This document shows, one piece after another, positions 1 to 63,871 of a DNA stretch of 64,000 nt. The notes below the pieces were generated by a model, which was given only the letters and a program-made list of their open reading frames with translations, ran no database searches and was not told where the DNA came from. The translations under genes and the position numbers were made by a program. The stretch is from the NCBI RefSeq assembly GCF_027580225.2, contig NC_073354.2, forward strand, positions 8,656,001 through 8,720,000, read 5' to 3'. The stretch comes from Misgurnus anguillicaudatus. Lineage: Eukaryota > Chordata > Actinopteri > Cypriniformes > Cobitidae. The first letter of the stretch is position 1; each line of letters starts with the position of its first letter.

Positions 1-1963
1 GAAAATGATAACTGCGTCGGGCTGAAACTAGTAAAAGACACTTTGCGTCGCGCATTGCGCCGGGTGTATGATAGGGCCGTTAGGATGTGTTCATACTTGT
101 AGTTTGGTTCTTTTGGTCCAGACCGAAAAAGAACACCTGGTTCACTTAGCGTTCACACTAGGTTTTTATCAGCGAACCTGAAGATAGCGAACCTTAATGG
201 TTCCCACCCAATTGGTCGGCTTTGATGATGAATTTTGATGATGAATTGCATTAGAAGTCTGATCATCCACAACAACAATGCTGTATGCTGGAGTAAAACT
301 TGCTTATTTTACGCATCTTTATACAAAGGTATTATTAACAAATCAGAGCTCAAGTAGATATTATACTATCCCCAAACATTTTATAAGCATGTTGTGTGTT
401 TTTCCAGTATATGCTCGATGGACCAAATGTCAATGAGGCTCTTTATCTCTCAATTGCTCCATGTTTGTTCTCTGCTCTTTTTATTTATGCATACATCGCT
501 CATCCCGCTGTAAAATCAGGGACGCGTTTTGTGATATCACATTCCGTTTTTGGTTTGTTGCACTGTCTCTTGTCCATTTGCTTTTACATGTCAGTCGAAC
601 CGCACAGAGTTGGTTTCAAAGCGCACTGAGACCCACTTTTTCAGTGGTCTCGGATCGCTTGTTTGGTGCACACCAAAGTTGGGGTGGCAGCATTATGAAA
701 GTACCGCACCATTCGAGCAATCGCACCAGAGTTCGTTTGAATCCAACCAAACATGACAAGAATGAAAATGCTCTTAAAAACATCTTTTTATAGGAAATCG
801 GAATAGCTCAGTTTTTTAAAGAGGTTAAATTGAGAGCCGATTTTCTGTCCACAGTGAAGCCACATGCTCTACTTGTTGCTGTGATTTTTTCCTCTCTTCT
901 ATCGCTGGTGGCGTGTCAAACACTCATAATGGGCTGCCAGGAGCGACTTCACACTCGGTGTTAAATTTCACGCTCGAGAAATTCTTGTCCCCTGTGTTTC
1001 CACCTCGCTCACGTTTCATGCAGAGAGACTGGTGCTCAGGGAAATGTGTGTTTCCTCAGATGATGCAGGGATACTGGATGAGAGAAAGTGATGTTGTGAT
1101 GAGGGGTGGAAGACAAAGGAGGTGAAGAACATTCATTAACAGCAGTCTTGCCTGAGGATCTGTCCATCCTTGACCATTAAAACATTTGTCCTTTTAAACG
1201 ATATGTGCCCTAACACACACACAATGCTCACAACCTGATCATAAAAGGATATGATGGTAATATATACATCATCATCATCCGTCTACTATTAAAATATACT
1301 CATAACCTCACGCAAGGTCAAATGATCAGGAGTAACAACAGCATTCACATACAGTATGGTACAGTAGCACATCTTCTCTTGAATTTATGCTGAATAAGGT
1401 CTTGTTTTTATGTCTTTAAAAAGTATTAAAGAATTTTGTGCCGACTTCACAAAAATCCTTTGAGATAAATTTATGTAGAGAACCCACTTAGAGGGCCCTG
1501 TTTTAACAATTTAAGCGCCGGGTCTATGATAGGGCCCAGTCGATGCGCGTGCTTTTTTATGAATATGCTCCTCAGTGTCCTTCAGATTTTCTTCTGCTTA
1601 GTATTTAAGTAAAACCTCCATCATTTTGTAATTTCAATTGTAACTAAATATTAAATATCTGTTATAATAATACAGTGCCAAACAATTTCACCTCAGATTT
1701 TGGAAGATGTTTTATTTTACACCCCTTTAAGTTCATTGATGAATGCCTGCTGTAAGCGTTGTCGTTCTGTAGTTAAGTATTGAAGTTTGGCCCTTAAGCA
1801 TTCATCTGTGTGTCTGAGGAACCTTGTGGCATCTCATCATGAATGCATGCTGTGTTTTAGCTGTGTGTGACTTGTAAACACCACACGGGTGATTTCTGTG
1901 GTGAATGTGTAATACAGCATGCACTCAGATATTCACAGGCATGTGTGTTTATGTGTTTTACAG
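1..1963 (+). other. lama2 intron with transposon-derived remnants
   Basis: No exon could be placed here with confidence. Positions about 80-780 have the composition and phrases of a decayed DNA transposon. The phrase GCGCCGGGT(G/C)TATGATAGGG occurs near 55 and again near 1514, and the block at about 1490-1555 looks like the end of a MITE. Short open frames at 396-793 and 913-1125 show no family resemblance. Confidence 0.4.
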
Positions 1964-53304
<51,341 letters not shown>

Positions 53305-53990
53305 ACACACACTTGTTGGCATGTTTTAAATAGATGTAATGGTGTTTATACTGAGCTACAGTAATAATATTTTCTGTCCCCTAAACCTTACTGTCCCAGA
53401 AAACATATTTTAAATATAAAAACAAGGAAGTCTATGGAAGTCAATAGTGCCTCAGATCTGCTTGGTTACAAACATTCATCAAAATATCCTCCTTTGTATT
53501 CAGCAGAACAAAGAAATAGTTTTTAGTTTTTTAAAGGCGCAATGATATTACGCACTTCCGAAAATAGTCCCCTGCTATTGAAAGATACTAAGGGGACTAT
53601 TTTCAGGTGCTGCATAATATCACTACGCCTGCTGCAGCCATGTTACGGCAGCAAAGTCCTTGATTATTACGCCAGAATGAGAGTATAGTTCCTAGCCATA
53701 TCTGCCTAGAAAATCACAACTTTTAATTTTCTGTCGGTCTTAGCACACGATGTAACTACAGAAGAGTCAAGTTTTAAATAGGAAAAATATCGAAACTCTT
53801 AAGTTATTTTTTAGCGCGATGCTAATGGTCTAATCAGATTCAATGGATTATGCTAAGCTATGCTAAAAGTGCTAGCGCCAGACCCGGAGATCAGCTGAAT
53901 GGATTCCAAAACTGTAAAAATCAAATGTTTAACTCTAGGGGAGCTGGAAAATGAGCATATTTCCAAAAAGTGGAGTGTCCCTTTAAGCCT
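53305..53990 (+). other. lama2 3' UTR start with a MITE
   Basis: After the stop codon there is about 100 bases of unique sequence, then a fragment of the 40070-type element (53425-53520). A MITE at about 53535-53990 follows, with AAAGTGGAGTGTCCCTTTAA at its right end and TTAGCATGCTAA-type sequence inside. Confidence 0.55.
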
Positions 53991-55251
53991 TTTGGTTTAC
54001 ATATTTAAACAACTAACTGGATCTCACATTCATTTAACACAAATACTGTCAAATTCCCAAAACTAACCACAGACTGCAGAAACTTCTGAATGAAGGCCAG
54101 ACCTCAGACTATTTAATGTAATGAGGAGCATCAGACTTTATATTAAAAACTTCTTTTGTTTCAATCAAAACCTTAAAATAGCCAAAACTGATTCTTAAGA
54201 AGAAATATTCAAGTAATTATTAAAACCAGACCACATTCATACAAACAAATTCATATCTGACATTATTTACATTCATCCCTAAATGTTGCTCATATTAGAC
54301 GCTCATCTGAACACACAACGCATGTTTAACACTCTCATGTAGAGTTTATTTTATTAGTCATTATGTCATATTGTCCGATGTTATTATATAAAATGTAAAG
54401 AATCTTCTGACTGTTCACACTTACATGATTCAGACATATGAGTCCTGATTCAGATCAGATTTTTTTCTGTTCATTTGCAAAAAAATTGATTCGTTACAAA
54501 AAGATGAAGTGTGAATATTAAAGATGAAACCACATTTAAAGAACTGTGTCAGCTGCATGAGGAACAATGGGGAGGATATCTGTCTGCAGCGTTTGAATGG
54601 AAGTGATTCTGAAAGGTTTTCATGTGGTTTTCTCTCAGAGGTCTCGTGTGGTTTTTTCTCCTTGTTTAGCATGCTGTGATATCATGAACTGTGTTTCAAA
54701 ATAAAGAAATATCCCTTTCTACTCTGTTGAAATCACTTCTACAGTTGAGCAATTCAGTTCATCAACTGAGAAGAGAGTCAATTCAAATGTCAATGGTTGC
54801 AAATGTCAACCTTACCGTAAAAAATTAAGTTTATGACCATATTGATCTTTCAGATGTCAATATTTGGTGGCTTAAATACTAATGCTGCGAGATATTAGAT
54901 TTAAAAAACATTTCTATATTTTGGTAAGTGAGGCTTTAAGAAATGTCACATCCATAACATTGTCTCTTCTTCTTAAATATACACAAGAATATGAAAATAA
55001 TATTTGTTCTTTGAAGAGCTGTCCCTTCTTCATTTGTCTCTCTCAAAAAAAAAAAATCCTTATTTGTCACATCCATAACACATGTATATTTCATTATCAG
55101 TAATGTCAATATAAACAGATGGTTCAACATATCGGTAATACATGCATTCTCCAAGAAAATGTGATTTAATTTTTGAAAATGTAACATCCGTAGCCCTGGA
55201 ATTATTCTATTATTTTATCCAATTTATCATTTTGAATGTGGCATTCATGAG
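53991..55251 (+). other. AT-rich 3' UTR and intergenic sequence
   Basis: This holds the candidate polyadenylation signal at 54700 and otherwise AT-rich sequence. The phrase GTCACATCCATAACA occurs twice (about 54945 and 55067). I see no coding signal. Confidence 0.5.
54700..54705 (+). other. Candidate lama2 polyadenylation signal AATAAA
   Basis: AATAAA lies about 1.4 kb after the lama2 stop codon and is followed by T-rich sequence. It is the best signal I see before the next repeat block. If used, the 3' UTR would contain the repeat at about 53535-53990. Transcript ends are needed for certainty. Confidence 0.45.
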
Positions 55252-56905
55252 TGTCCGGAATTTCAGAAGAGAACCCAAGTGCGGACTATGAAGGGTTAAA
55301 TTAAAGACTTTAATAACAAACACAAGACAAAACAATAAGACTTAACACTAAACTTTACAAACAGCTTGACAGATCAACTGGACTACAGTTCTTGACAAAG
55401 TTCACATAACGGTACAAAATGATCCTGCACAGGGCTAAGGAAACAATGACATTAAATAAGAAAACCAAACAAGATAACGAGGAAGGAACAGGTGATGGGA
55501 ATGAACTAATGATTAACAATAAGCAGGATAACGAGAGGGCCGGGACAAGAGACAAGACACCTGAGACACATGACCCAATAGGCAAAGCCAGCCTTCACAT
55601 AGAAGCCGTTTCTCAATGTCAAGGATACTTCCTTGGCAGGACTAGTCCTTTCAAGTCACTTCCTTTAGAGGCTAAGCGAGGCTCCTTTTAAGCATTCGGA
55701 GAACACATTAAATAGAACAGGCTAGCAAGTGCACGTCATTACGTCATTGCGTGATTGAAAGGTGTGCTTTCGGTGCTGCGCGCATAGGATTGTGGGTGAT
55801 TTCAGCGCGTGAAGAGCGCGAAGGATACAAATTTGCATCCTTTCCTGTATATGGGATATTTCTCGAACGAAGGACTCAGTCCTTGGCTGAAATTTCAAGG
55901 ATCCTCGACATTGGAACAGTCCTTCGACGGACGTCGATGACGTAGCATCCTCGAAATTCTAGCTTCCGAGGATCCTTCCTTGACATTGAGAAACGGCTAG
56001 AGCCTGGGACTGCCAGAACCCTGCCATCATGACTAGATACAAATACAAAACAAGACTCCTAGGCAGGATCCTGACAGTACCCCCCCCCCCTTAAGGGATG
56101 CCACCTGGCGTCTCCAAGGGAACACACAGGACAAAGACTATAAACACTTCAAAATATAAGACAACAAGGTGCTGGAGAACACAAGACAACACAAGGCAAA
56201 ACTAAATCAGACACACGAGTCCACAGGGTATGCACAGGGCAATTAAGTCCATGGAGGTGCAGGACGTGGGCGCAGCGCAGAGTGCGCTGGCTTCGGCTGC
56301 GCGGGACGAGTCGACTGCGCGGGCTCTGGCTGTGGCTGCATGAGCAGGGGAACAGCAGATGAGTTAGAGGACTTGGGTTCAGCCATCTCCATAACTGGAG
56401 CAATCATGGCGGCGGTCAACCGGAGAACCGTGCCGAGCACGGCGGCAACCATCTTGAGGACAGGATCGGGTTTGGCGACTGCTCTCCAGAGCAACGAAAA
56501 AACAGCTGATCGTTCTCGTTCCGTCATCTGAAGTGTGAAGAGGGACACTGCAGCAGGCTCCGACATCGTTGCTGGGTTCAATAGTGGCAGGATCATCCTG
56601 TCAGGAATTTCAGAAGAGAACCCAATTGCGGACTATGAAGGGTTAAATTAAAGACTTTAATAACAAACACAAGACAAAACAATTCTTGACAAAGTTCACA
56701 TGACGGTACAAAATGATCCTGCACAAGGGCTAAGAAAACAATGACATTAAATAAGAAAACCAAACAAGATAACAAGGAAGGAACAGGTGATGGGAATAAA
56801 CTAATGATTAACAATAAGCACACAATTAGCAAGGCCATGAGCCTCCACATAGAGCCTGGGACTGCCAGAACCCTGCCATCACGACTAGATACAAATACAA
56901 AACAA
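55252..56905 (-). mobile_element. Decayed LTR retroelement (two LTR-like copies)
   Basis: Direct repeats starting TGTC(C/A)GGAATTTCAGAAGA are at 55252-56076 and 56599-56905 (the second truncated after AAAACAA). On the minus strand, a G-run (the inverse of TACCCCCCCCCCC, at about 56077-56092) precedes the first copy, as a polypurine tract would precede a 3' LTR. Between them is a 118-codon minus-strand frame (56243-56596) of gag-like low complexity (PQPEP, RPAQPKPA). No polymerase or integrase is present. Confidence 0.65.
55603..55997. mobile_element. MITE nested in the LTR (TAG duplication)
   Basis: Ends AAGCCGTTTCTCAATGTCAA and TTGACATTGAGAAACGGC are inverted. TAG is on both sides, and the other LTR copy shows the uninterrupted site (CACATAG then AGCCTGGG near 56850). 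The element contains CTTCCTTTAGAGGC and CGAGGATCC-type sequence. Confidence 0.88.
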
Positions 56906-57231
56906 TGAGCAGCTGACAGATCTTCAAACTGTGACTTAAGTGTAGATGCTGTAATATCAGTTTCCTATCAGATCGAAGCTTTGTGAATTTGATTTAGAGA
57001 GAATTAAAGTAGTCTTTTCCTTCTCTAAATGATCAAGAACATCATTCATTACACTGTGCTCCACAAGACACATAAAATATGAAATTATTATATTATTTGT
57101 ATAGATGATGATGACACGTGACTGAGTTCAGGATTACAACATAGAAAATCATTTTCAGGAAGTTGGAAACCTTTTTTTCAGTAAGTTAAAGTCACTTGAG
57201 CTCATAGTTATCATTCAGATGAGAAGCAGTC
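56906..57231 (+). promoter_or_regulatory. 5' flank and probable 5' UTR/promoter of mecr
   Basis: This 326-bp stretch lies between the truncated LTR copy and the mecr start codon. It must contain the transcription start if the gene begins at 57232. I see no TATA box and no CpG-rich island; CACGTGACT near 57115 is an E-box-like site. Function is inferred from position only. Confidence 0.35.
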
Positions 57232-60200
57232 ATGGTCTTGAGAGGTCTACACAGAGCTGCTCATGGACAGATGGGTTTACTGAGGAGCCGCTGGAGAACA
57301 TTAAGATCTCTTCATCACTGCTCAGCTTTAGTCTACAGAGAACATTCACCAGATGTCAACACTGTCAGGTATAAACTTTAACGTAGCACTTTACAGATCG
57401 GTAATAACTGGGTAATGTTATGATAATACAGTGCATAATTTCATGGTAGCCTAATGTTATTTTTGAACCACATATTACAAGTAATTATTGTGCAGTTTAT
57501 AGACAATAACAATGTCAACTGATTTAAAGGTAGAATAAAATTGTAATAACTGTAGTAAATATGTACTTACTAAAATGATAAATGTTCAGGATTTACTTAT
57601 TGTAAAATAATATTTGTGTAATTACACCAGCTGATGGTGTTATGAAGGAGTAAAATGTTGGTAAGTACATGGTTATTTTTAAATGTTATGGCATAATAGC
57701 ACAGTGATCAAAGAGACTAATCAAGTCATTGTAGTAGTTAGATGGCAAAATGTAAAACTTTATCTGTTACTACCTCGAAATAAATTTCAAAGAAAGTACG
57801 TGGTATCACATATACATTTAGTCATCTAGCAGACGCTTTTGTACAAAGCGACTTACAGTACAAATGAGGTAAACAATAGAAGCAATTAGAGCAAAACAAG
57901 AACAGCAATACATAAGTGCACTGGAAATAGTCTCATCAAGTTCAACACAGTATACATAGCCATGGGTTATTTATTTATTTGACAAGATAAAGATAGAAAA
58001 AGACATTAAGCTCTGTATTAGTAAGTGAGAGGAGTGACGTGCACCCTCTTTGGCTCATTGAATACCACTGCATTCTGGATCATCATCTGTAGGGGTTTGG
58101 TTGTTCAGGCTGGGAGTCCGTCCAGTAGCACATTGCAATAGTCCAGTCTAGACAAGACAAGGGCCTGGACTATGACTTGTGTATCAAAGCTGTAAAATAC
58201 AGAATCACTTATTTTTCACTTATTTTCCGCTATGTGAAATGGTCAACCATCGGATGAAATTGTTAAATTCAACAGACAAATAGCTGGACTGCAGAACAAA
58301 AAAAACATATGTAATAACTAAGTAAATCACACCCAAATCGTTGGAATTCAGGTGTAATTTACAGCCTTGATAATGGGAAGTTTCTTTAAAACTGCCTTAT
58401 TTATTTCAAGGTAACTACAAAGAAGCAACACTGACAATTACTAGAAGGAGACTTTATGGGTTTTCAACACAGCTGAGAAATTAAGTAGAAACAGGCAATA
58501 GTGTATTTTACAGTCCTGATACTAGTTATGGGGACGAGACCGCCGATGCAGAGTCCGAGTCAAGACCGAGTCGCGGTCGAGTCCATTGGTTTTCAAATAC
58601 AGTTGAGTCCGAGTCAGAACCGAGTCTTGGAAGGGTCGCGACCGAGTCCATTGGTTTTCAAATACCGTCGAGTCCGAGTCAGGATCGAGTCTTGGAAGGG
58701 TCGAGACCAAGTCGTGACAGAGTCCGTTGGTTTTCAAATACAGTCGAGTCCGAGTCAAGACCGAGTCTTTGAAGGGTCGAGACCGAGTCGCGACCGAGTC
58801 CGTTGGTTTTCAAATACAGTCGAGTCCGAGTCCGGACCGAGTCTTGGAAGGGTAGAGACCGAGTCGTGACCGAGTCTGTTGGTTTTCAAATACAGTCAAG
58901 TCCGGACCGAGTCTTTGAAGGGTCGAGACCGAGTCGTGACCGAATCCATTGGTTTTCAAATACAGTCCAGTCCGAGTCCGGACAGAGTCTTTGAAGGGTC
59001 GAGACCGAGTCGCGACCAGGTCCGTTGGTTTTCAAATACAGTCGAGTCCGAGTCCGAACAGAGTCTTTGAAGGGTCGAGACCGAGTCGCGACCAGGTCCG
59101 TTGGTTTTCAAATATAGTCGAGTCCGAGTCCGGACAGAGTCTTTGAAGGGTCGTGACCGAGTCCGTTGGTTTTCAAATACAGTAGAGTACAAGTCCAGAA
59201 CGAGTCTTTGAAGGGTCGAGAACGAGTCGTGAACGAGTCCGTTGGTTTTCAAATACAGTCGAGTCCGAGTCCAGACAGAGTCTTTGAAGGGTCGAGACCG
59301 AGTCGTGATCGAGTCCGTTGGTTTTCAAATACAGTAGAGTCCGAGTCCGGACAGAGTCTTTGAAGGGTCGAGACCGAGTCGCGACCAGGTCCGTTGGTGT
59401 TCAAATACAGTCGAGTCCAAGTCAAGACAGAGTCTTTGAAGGGTCGCGACGGTCCGTTGGTTTTCAAATACAGTCGAGTCCGAGTCCGGACAGAGTCTTT
59501 AAAGGGTCGAGACCGAGTCGCAACCAGGTCCGTTGGTTTTCAAATACAGTCGAGTCCGAGTCCGGACCGAGTTTTTGAAGAGTCGAGACTGAGTCGTGAC
59601 CGAGTCCGTTGGTTTTCAAATACAGTCGAGTCCGAGTCCGGACAGAGTCTTTGAAGGGTCGAGACCGAGTCGCGACCAGGTCCGTTGGTGTTCAAATACA
59701 GTCGAGTCCAAGTCAAGACAGAGTCTTTGAAGGGTCGCGACGGTCCGTTGGTTTTCAAATACAGTCGAGTCTGAGTCCGGACAGAGTCTTTAAAGGGTCG
59801 AGACCGAGTCGCAACCAGGTCCGTTGGTTTTCAAATACAGTCGAGTCCGAGTCCGGACAGAGTCTTTGAAGGGTTGAGACCGAGTTGAGACCAAGTCCGT
59901 TGGTTTTCAAATACAGTCGAGTCCGAGTCTTTGAAAGGTTGAAACCGAGTTGAGACCAAGTCCGTTGGTTTTCAAATACAGTCGAGTCCGAGTCTTTGAA
60001 GGGTTGAGACCGAGTCGCGACCAAGTCCGTTGGTTTTTTAAATACAGTCGAGTCCAAGTCAGGACAGAGTCTTTGAAGGGTCGAGACCGAGTCGCGACCA
60101 GGTCCGTTGGTTTTCAAAAACAGTCGAGTCCGAGTCCGGACAGAGTCTTTGAAGGGTCGAGACCGAGTCGTGACAAGGTCCGTTGGTTTTCAAATACAGT

Positions 60201-63200
60201 TGAGTCCGAGTCAGGACCGAGTCTTTGAAGGGTCGAGACCGAGTCGCGACCGAGTCCGTTGGTGTTCAAATACAGTCGAGTCCGAGTCAGGACAGAGTCT
60301 TTGAAGGGTCGAGACCGAGTCGCAACCAAGTCTGTTGATTTTCAAATACAGTCGAGTCCGAGTCAAGACAGAGTCTTTGAAGGGTCGAGACCGAGTCGCG
60401 ACCGAGTCCGTTGGTTTTCAAATACAGTCGAGTCCGAGTCCGGACCGAGTTTTTGAAGAGTCGAGACTGAGTCGTGACCGAGTCCGTTGGTTTTCAAATA
60501 CAGTCGAGTCCGGACCGAGTCTTTGAAGGGTCGAGACCGAGTCGTGACCGAGTCCGTTGGTTTTCAAATACAGTCGAGTCCGAGTCCGGACAGAGTCTTT
60601 GAAGGGTCGAGACCGAGTCGCGACCAGGTCCGTTGGTGTTCAAATACAGTCGAGTCCAAGTCAAGACAGAGTCTTTGAAGGGTCGCGACGGTCCGTTGGT
60701 TTTCAAATACAGTTGAGTCCGAGTCCGGACAGAGTCTTTAAAGGGTCGAGACCGAGTCGCAACCAGGTCCGTTGGTTTTCAAATACAGTCGAGTCCGAGT
60801 CCGGACAGAGTCTTTGAAGGGTCGAGACCGAGTCGTGATCGAGTCCGTTGGTTTTCAAATACAGTAGAGTCCGAGTCCAGACAGAGTCTTTGAAGGGTCG
60901 AGACCGAGTCGTGATCGAGTCCGTTGGTTTTCAAATACAGTCGAGTCAGAGTCCGGACAGAGTCTTTAAAGGGTCGAGACCGAGTCGCAACCAGGTCCGT
61001 TGGTGTTCAAATACAGTCGAGTCCAAGTCAAGACAGAGTCTTTGAAGGGTCGCGACGGTCCGTTGGTTTTCAAATACAGTCGAGTCCGAGTCCGGACAGA
61101 GTCTTTAAAGGGTCGAGACCGAGTCGCAACCAGGTCCGTTGGTTTTCAAATACAGTCGAGTCCGAGTCCGGACAGAGTCTTTGAAGGATCGCGACCGAGT
61201 CGCGACCGAGTCCGTTGGTGTTCAAATATAGTCGAGTCCGAGTCAGGACAGAGTCTTTGAAAGGTTGAGACCGAGTTGAGACCAAGTCCGTTGGTTTTCA
61301 AATACAGTTGAGTCCGAGTCAGGACCGAGTCTTTGAAGGGTTGGAACAGAGTCGCAACCAAGTCCGTTGGTTTTCAAATACAGTTGAGTCCGAGTCAGGA
61401 CCGAGTCTTTGAAGGGTCGAGACCGAGTCACAACCAAGTCCGTTGTTTTTCAAATACAGTCGAGTCCGAGTCAAGACCGAGTCTATGAAGGGTCGGAACA
61501 GAGTCGCAACCAAGTCTGTTGGTTTTCAAATACAGTCGAGTCCGAGTCAAGACAGAGTCTTTGAAGGGTCGAGACCGAGTCGCGACCGAGTCCGTTGGTT
61601 TTCAAAAACAGTTGAGTCCGAGTCAGGACCGAGTCTTTGAAGGGTCGAGACCAAGTCATGACCGAGTCCGTTGGTTTTCAAATACAGTTGAGTCCGAGTC
61701 CGGACAGAGTCTTTGAAGGGTCGAGACCGAGTCGCTACCAAGTCCGTTGGTTTTCAAATACAGTCGAGTCCGAGTCAGGACCGAGTCTTGGAGAAAGCAA
61801 GTCTGAGTCCTTTAGGAGTCGAGACCGAGTCGGGACCAAGACTATAAAAACATGTCAGTTTTCCTATTCATGATTTAATATCACCCCAGTTAATAATGAA
61901 CAGTTAGGCATACAGACTAAGCTAGATTGGGAATTGTTTAGAGGAGCAGTCTTAACGTCTTAATATGGACTATGCTCTTACTATCATTAAAAAATCCCTA
62001 CCACATGCATTAACTTCTGCCTTTTTTACTAGAGATAAATAAACGGCTCTGATGGCAGTATCTGTGCATTGCACCATGGGATGTCATTTTCAAATAATGC
62101 CTGTCAACATTGCATTTTATTATTACTGTTATGAGTTGTGCGGTTTTTTTATATGATAAACATAAAAAATGTTTTGGTCTCGAGGACTCAGTCTGAAATT
62201 ACGAATCATTCTCCTCTAACTGTGGTCCAAGACCGAGTCAGAGAAAGCAGAAATCGGTCTCGAGACCGGTTAGTCTCTTTGATCACTGTGTTATTATGCC
62301 ATAACATTTAAAAGTAATCATGTACTTACCAACATTTTACTCTTTCATAACCCCATCAGACTGTGTAATTACACAAATATTACTTTAGTAGATCCTGGAC
62401 ATTTGTCTTTATAGTAAGTACATATTTATTACAGTTATTACAATTTAAATCAACACAATTTACATTCTTATTGTCTGGAAACTGCACAGTAATCATTTGT
62501 AATATGTGGTTTAAAAATAAGATTACCATAACATTATTACCCATCTGTAAAGTAAAGTGCTACCAACTTTCACACTTCAATGTTATTGGAATATGTTGTG
62601 CTAGTGTTGTTACTATAAGTGTCCATCTATTAGTGCTTTTCTCATGAGATTTATTATAGAGTATAATTACATTTCAGCTTTATTTATTTGTGATGATGAC
62701 TGAAGCATCAGCGTCTCTTCTTTATTCTTTAACAGTTTACACACAACATCTTCATCTCCTCATCTAATGGATAGTAAATCTGAAATGCTCCTCAAAACAT
62801 CACACTTCATATATTCACAGTATATAAGAGCGCAGTATGTTTGTGAGTTGACAGTGTCCGTGTCGTGTGGTTTATATCTTCAGAATGGAGCAGTTGATGT
62901 TGCCTCCGGTCAGAGGTCAGGATGTGAGGGTGAAGATGCTCGCGGCTCCAGTGAATCCTGCAGACATCAACATGATCCAGGGTTCAGATCACACACATTC
63001 ACTTTCCTGTCTCTTAATCATAATCTCAGACACTATACTGTAGATCAGTGATGATGATGATGGTGTTATCTCTGTAGGCAGGTACCCAGTCCTGTGTCCC
63101 CTCCCTGCTGTAGGAGGAAATGAGGGCGTGGCTGAAGTGATGGAGGTGGGCAGTGATGTCACACATTTGAGACCTGGCGATTGGGTCGTGCCCATAGATG

Positions 63201-63871
63201 CAGGCTTTGGTATTTACAGTTTTATTGTAGTAGACTTACTTTATATAGTAACGGGAACCGTACAACAGTGTGTTTTGTGTGTGTCAGGTACATGGAGGAC
63301 AGGTGCTGTGTGTAAGCAACATGATCTGATCTCTGTTCCTAAAGACATCTCTTTACTGGGAGCTGCTACTGTCTTTGTAAATCCCTGCACTGCGTACAGA
63401 ATGCTGCTGGACTTTCAAACGCTCATTCCCGGTCAGAACATTCATTATTTATCATCATGAACAACCGAAAGACAGCGGTGGTCTCTGTTAAATCACACTT
63501 TATCTGCTCTCTCTTGATCTGTAGGATGCACAGTTCTTCAGAACGGATCAAACAGCGCCGTTGGACGAGCTGTCATTCAGATCTCAGCTGCTCTGGGTCT
63601 TAAAACTATCAACATGATTAGAGACAGGTGCACATATAACACACATGCTATACAGTATATGCCACTATAGCATGAAGAATACACATCACTGATAAACATT
63701 ATAGTCTTTGTAAATCCTATATATATCACAGTATTATTCTCAACAATTTCTCAAACGCTTTCATTCAGACCAAACTGTGCCGATCTGATCCAGGATCTTC
63801 GGTCATTGGGAGCTGATTATGTCATCACAGAAGAGGAAGTGATGTCGTCAGGTTTACATGAGGTCTTTAAG
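57232..63871 (+). CDS. mecr: Mitochondrial enoyl-[acyl-carrier-protein]/trans-2-enoyl-CoA reductase, first six exons (3' partial)
   Basis: MECR is an NADPH-dependent reductase of the medium-chain dehydrogenase superfamily. It performs the last step of mitochondrial type II fatty acid synthesis, which supplies octanoate for lipoic acid. Exons: 57232-57368, 62884-62981, 63078-63209, 63288-63431, 63525-63627, 63769-63871, all in phase and giving 239 codons. The start ATG has G at -3 and +4. The first 30 or so residues are rich in Arg, Leu and His with no acidic residue, as in a mitochondrial presequence. Motifs in order: [29 protein letters not shown], the Tyr of GRYPVL (the family's catalytic tyrosine by alignment), [30 protein letters not shown], and the nucleotide-binding stretch [14 protein letters not shown] then INMIRDR. 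The C-terminal third is beyond the window. The nearest alternative is a diverged paralogue of mecr. Confidence 0.9.
57383..62563. repeat. 5.2-kb foldback structure filling mecr intron 1
   Basis: The left arm, about 57383-57722, and right arm, about 62268-62563, are inverse partners over roughly 300 bases. They begin GTAGCACTTTACAGAT and end ATCTGTAAAGTAAAGTGCTAC, and both contain TAGTCTCTTTGATCACTGTG or its complement next to the interior. Between them are a common fish repeat fragment (57815-58160, GCAGACGCTTTTGTACAAAG) and the 76-bp minisatellite. No coding frame is convincing. Confidence 0.85.
58550..61850 (+). repeat. 76-bp minisatellite, about 43 units
   Basis: The unit is GAGTCCGTTGGTTTTCAAAT followed by ACAGTCGAGTCCGAGTCCGG, ACAGAGTCTTTGAAGGGTCG and AGACCGAGTCGCGACC. 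Because 76 is not a multiple of three, open frames shift at each unit and give a ladder of overlapping spurious proteins on both strands. A distinctive 63-bp short unit recurs at 59388, 59679, 60627 and 60994, showing block duplication. It is CpG-rich. Confidence 0.95.
62564..62883 (+). other. End of mecr intron 1
   Basis: Unique AT-rich sequence between the right foldback arm and the acceptor at 62883 (tatatcttcag). I see no other feature. Confidence 0.5.

Noticed and set aside
396..1125. Short open frames before the first lama2 exon
   Set aside because: They have no laminin EGF-like cysteine pattern and no fitting splice signals, and the first part looks like decayed transposon sequence.
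58550..61850. CRISPR-like array
   Set aside because: The units are contiguous with no unique spacers and the DNA is vertebrate; it is a minisatellite. The same applies to 2690-4838 and 5888-7370.
58501..61873. Many overlapping 60-120-codon open frames with [21 protein letters not shown] repeats
   Set aside because: They are a by-product of the 76-bp array, whose period is not a multiple of three; all frames and both strands are open in turn. They have no start context, splice signals or known domain.
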